Below are positions 13,245 to 14,841 of a stretch of DNA of 14,841 nucleotides, in pieces. Position 1 is the stretch's first letter. The number at the start of each line of letters is the position of its first letter. The notes beneath the pieces were generated by a model. The model did no database searches, was not told the origin of the DNA, and worked only from the letters and a program-made list of their open reading frames with translations. The stretch comes from an uncultured Micrococcus sp. Its GTDB lineage: Bacteria > Actinomycetota > Actinomycetes > Actinomycetales > Micrococcaceae. The stretch is taken from NCBI GenBank assembly GCA_946222435.1, contig CAMIOJ010000013.1, forward strand, positions 1 to 14,841, read 5' to 3'. The position numbers were made by a program, and so were the translations under genes.

Positions 13245-13274
13245 TTTATAACACCGGGGTGAGACAGGGGTCAA
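13245..13274 (-). promoter_or_regulatory. Strong promoter-like sequence pointing left
   Basis: On the minus strand TTGACC (13274-13269) and TATAAA (13250-13245) are separated by 18 bases, close to the sigma-70 consensus. A transcript would begin near 13238, cross several DnaA boxes and run antisense into the acyltransferase gene. No minus-strand gene is seen downstream. It could make an antisense or small RNA, or its AT-rich core could be an unwinding element. Confidence 0.4.
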
Positions 13275-13484
13275 ACCTGGGTTCGAGGTGTGATGCAGTG
13301 ATCAGAGTACTCCCAGGTAGAAATCTTCCCCCACAGGCGTGGAGCGGCATCATGCCTGGTCAGAGGGTGATTTCCGGTCTGCTGTGGGTTTCCCCCACAG
13401 TGTTGTCCCCAGCGCCACGCCGCGCAATCCACACGACACGCCGCACTGTCCACACCCCGTCCACAGAAGGTGTGGAACACGCGG

Positions 13485-13514
13485 TTGTGGCAGGTTCCGC
13501 GGCGCGGGTAGTGT
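13485..13514 (+). promoter_or_regulatory. Probable dnaB promoter
   Basis: TTGTGG (13485-13490) and TAGTGT (13509-13514) are 18 bases apart. The -10 fits TANNNT and transcription would start near 13521, giving a leader of about 230 bases. The -35 lies next to the DnaA-box-like site 13471-13479 and the start overlaps the one at 13521-13529, so DnaA could act directly on this promoter. Confidence 0.45.
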
Positions 13515-13587
13515 CCTGTGCTATCCCCACGTCGCAGGCGGCGGGTATTGGCCGGCAGGTGACCACTACGTCGGCGTCCATCCGCCG

Positions 13588-13610
13588 TCCCGTGACGGGA
13601 GGTGTCCTCC
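13588..13610 (+). other. Two mutually exclusive hairpins in the dnaB leader
   Basis: TCCCG-TGA-CGGGA (13588-13600) and GGAGG-TGT-CCTCC (13598-13610) share bases 13598-13600, so only one can form at a time. A third small hairpin GCCGG-TTCCG-CCGGC lies at 13690-13704. This may be an RNA switch or chance in GC-rich sequence. Confidence 0.2.
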
Positions 13611-13751
13611 GCCGCATCGACGTCCTGCATGTTGGTGCGGCGGACTTGAGACCGCTGCGGCGAGCGGGGGATTCACAGAGGAATACGGGGCCGGTTCCGC
13701 CGGCTCGAAGGCCGCCGTCGTGCCGCGCCGTGGGAAGGGAGTATCCGGAAG

Positions 13752-14841
13752 ATGTCTGACGAGTACGGAGACTCCGGCGCCTATGACGACGGCGGCCGCT
13801 CCTCGGAACGCGGCGTGCTGCCGCCCCAGGACCTCGAGGCGGAGCGCTCGGTCCTCGGCGGCATGATGCTCTCCAAGGACGCGATCGCGGATGTGGTGGA
13901 GATTCTGCGTGGCCACGACTTCTACCGCCCAAGCCACGAGATGATCTATGAGGCGGTCATCGACCTCTATGGCCGCGGTGAGCCCGCCGACGCCGTGACC
14001 GTGGCGGACCTGCTGAACAAGCGCCAGGAGCTGACCCGCGCCGGCGGTCCTGCGTACCTGCACGAGCTGATCCAGTCCGTGCCGACCGCCGCGAATGCGA
14101 GCTTCTACGCGGAGATCGTGGCGGAGAAGGCCGTGCTGCGCCGCCTGGTCACCGCCGGCACGAAGATCACTCAGATGGGCTACACCGGAGACGGTGAGGT
14201 CGAGGAGATCGTCAACGAGGCGCAGTCCGAGATCTACAAGGTGGCGGAGAACCGTCAGTCCGAGGACTACGTACGGTTGTCCGAGATCATGGAGCACACG
14301 GTCGACGAGATCGAGGCTGCGGGTAATCAAGGCGAGGGCATGACGGGTGTGCCCACGGACTTCTATGACTTCGACGAGCTGACCCAGGGCCTGCACCCGG
14401 GCCAGATGATCGTGATCGCGGCCCGCCCGGCGGTCGGCAAGTCCACGCTGGCGCTGGACTTCGCCCGTGCCGCGGCGCTGCACCACAACATGGCCACCGT
14501 GTTCTTCAGCCTCGAGATGGGCAAGAACGAGATCGCCATGCGTCTGCTGAGCGCCGAGGCGACGATCGCCCTGCAGGACCTGCGCAAGGGCACCATCCGG
14601 GACGACCAGTGGTCCAAGATCGCGGCCACCGTGGGCCGGTTGAACGATGCCCCGTTCTTCATCGACGACTCCCCGAACATGTCCATGATGGAGATCCGCG
14701 CGAAGTGCCGGCGCCTGAAGCAGAAGAACAACCTCAAGATGGTGGTGCTGGACTACCTGCAGCTGATGAGCTCGGGCAAGAAGGTGGAGTCCCGTCAGCA
14801 GGAGGTCGCCGAGTTCTCCCGTGCTCTGAAGCTGCTGGCCA
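13752..14841 (+). CDS. dnaB: Replicative DNA helicase DnaB (3' end outside the window)
   Basis: Hexameric helicase that unwinds DNA at the replication fork; 363 codons are present and the gene runs off the right edge. The N-terminal DnaB domain spans about residues 24-125 (PPQDLEAERSVLGGMML at the start, then HDFYRPSHEMIYEAVIDLY). A linker follows, and the RecA-like domain begins near TDFYDFDELTQGLHPGQ. Walker A is ARPAVGKST (224-232), the SLEM motif (253-256) carries the catalytic Glu255, and Walker B is VVLDYLQLM (331-339) with Asp334. ATG 13752 is preceded by AAGGGAG (13735-13741) at 10 bases. No intein insertion is visible in the part present, including Walker A, a common intein site. Confidence 0.97.
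   Translation, partial: MSDEYGDSGAYDDGGRSSERGVLPPQDLEAERSVLGGMMLSKDAIADVVEILRGHDFYRPSHEMIYEAVIDLYGRGEPADAVTVADLLNKRQELTRAGGPAYLHELIQSVPTAANASFYAEIVAEKAVLRRLVTAGTKITQMGYTGDGEVEEIVNEAQSEIYKVAENRQSEDYVRLSEIMEHTVDEIEAAGNQGEGMTGVPTDFYDFDELTQGLHPGQMIVIAARPAVGKSTLALDFARAAALHHNMATVFFSLEMGKNEIAMRLLSAEATIALQDLRKGTIRDDQWSKIAATVGRLNDAPFFIDDSPNMSMMEIRAKCRRLKQKNNLKMVVLDYLQLMSSGKKVESRQQEVAEFSRALKLLA

Larger units (their letters stand above)
13167..13529. promoter_or_regulatory. DnaA-box cluster upstream of dnaB
   Basis: Compared with TTGTCCACA/TTATCCACA, this gap has one perfect site (13188-13196), four with 8 of 9 matches (13167-13175, 13201-13209, 13403-13411, 13446-13454) and, with 7 of 9, three plus-strand (13425-13433, 13457-13465, 13521-13529) and four minus-strand sites (13212-13220, 13221-13229, 13233-13241, 13471-13479). 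The rest of the gap holds an AT-rich TTTATAAC (13245-13252), a 7-bp inverted repeat CTGTGGG/CCCACAG (13382-13400) and ACCTGGG/CCCAGGT arms at 13275-13281 and 13312-13318. No gene is seen in 13150-13751. No dnaA, dnaN or rpmH is visible nearby, so this is probably a DnaA-binding regulatory or titration site, although an origin function is not excluded. Confidence 0.7.

Noticed and set aside
13261..13300. tRNA-like GGGTTCGAGG stretch
   Set aside because: The bases beside it do not form a T-arm, and no acceptor or anticodon stem can be drawn.
13178..13759. Open frame of 193 codons through the gap before dnaB
   Set aside because: It translates the DnaA-box repeats, has no family resemblance or ribosome binding site, and overlaps the dnaB start.
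12..14841. CRISPR arrays, insertion sequences, rRNA or tRNA genes
   Set aside because: None was found on reading both strands: no regularly spaced repeats, transposase motifs or RNA gene signatures.
13752..14841. Intein in dnaB
   Set aside because: The Walker A region reads through without interruption; the rest of the gene is outside the window, so later sites cannot be judged.

Overview
The window is very GC-rich DNA with strong Shine-Dalgarno (SD) sites before many genes. It carries the actinobacterial core order rpsF-ssb-rpsR-rplI and a dnaB cut off by the right edge. The protein sequences (cysteine-free S18, glycine-rich SSB ending in PPF, DnaB N-terminus) suggest a member of the Actinomycetota, most likely Micrococcaceae (Micrococcus/Kocuria/Arthrobacter relatives). 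The family is inferred from memory of sequences, not from a search.

Left part (1-4454): an M18 aminopeptidase gene converges on a DUF1697 gene with 4 bases between their stops. Next comes the housekeeping operon rpsF (S6), ssb, rpsR (S18) and rplI (L9), with a recognisable promoter, a leader that can hide the rpsF ribosome binding site, a hairpin-rich ssb-rpsR spacer and a strong hairpin terminator. Middle (4455-8196): an MFS exporter behind a long structured leader, an AIF-like FAD/NAD(P) oxidoreductase with a very acidic insert, a perfect 19-bp terminator stem, and a low-GC patch holding the truncated start of a DUF3800 gene.

Right part (8197-14841): a divergent cluster with a RimB-type retropepsin-like protein overlapping an AstE/aspartoacylase-family zinc hydrolase on the minus strand, and RimK on the plus strand. 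RimK is the S6-type glutamate ligase and here carries an extra C-terminal TrkA_C (RCK_C) domain. This looks like a writer/trimmer set for C-terminal glutamylation, with its classical substrate S6 encoded 7 kb away. RimK is followed by a 654-residue carnitine-type acyltransferase, a family best known from eukaryotes, in which catalytic and carnitine-binding residues can be recognised. A 600-base gap before dnaB holds a dense cluster of DnaA-box-like sequences, a likely dnaB promoter, and a good promoter-like sequence pointing the other way.

The points most worth a second look are the RimK-TrkA_C/RimB/AstE-like cassette, the bacterial carnitine acyltransferase, the DnaA-box cluster before dnaB, and the SD-masking rpsF leader. 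All assignments come from reading motifs by eye; no database search was run.
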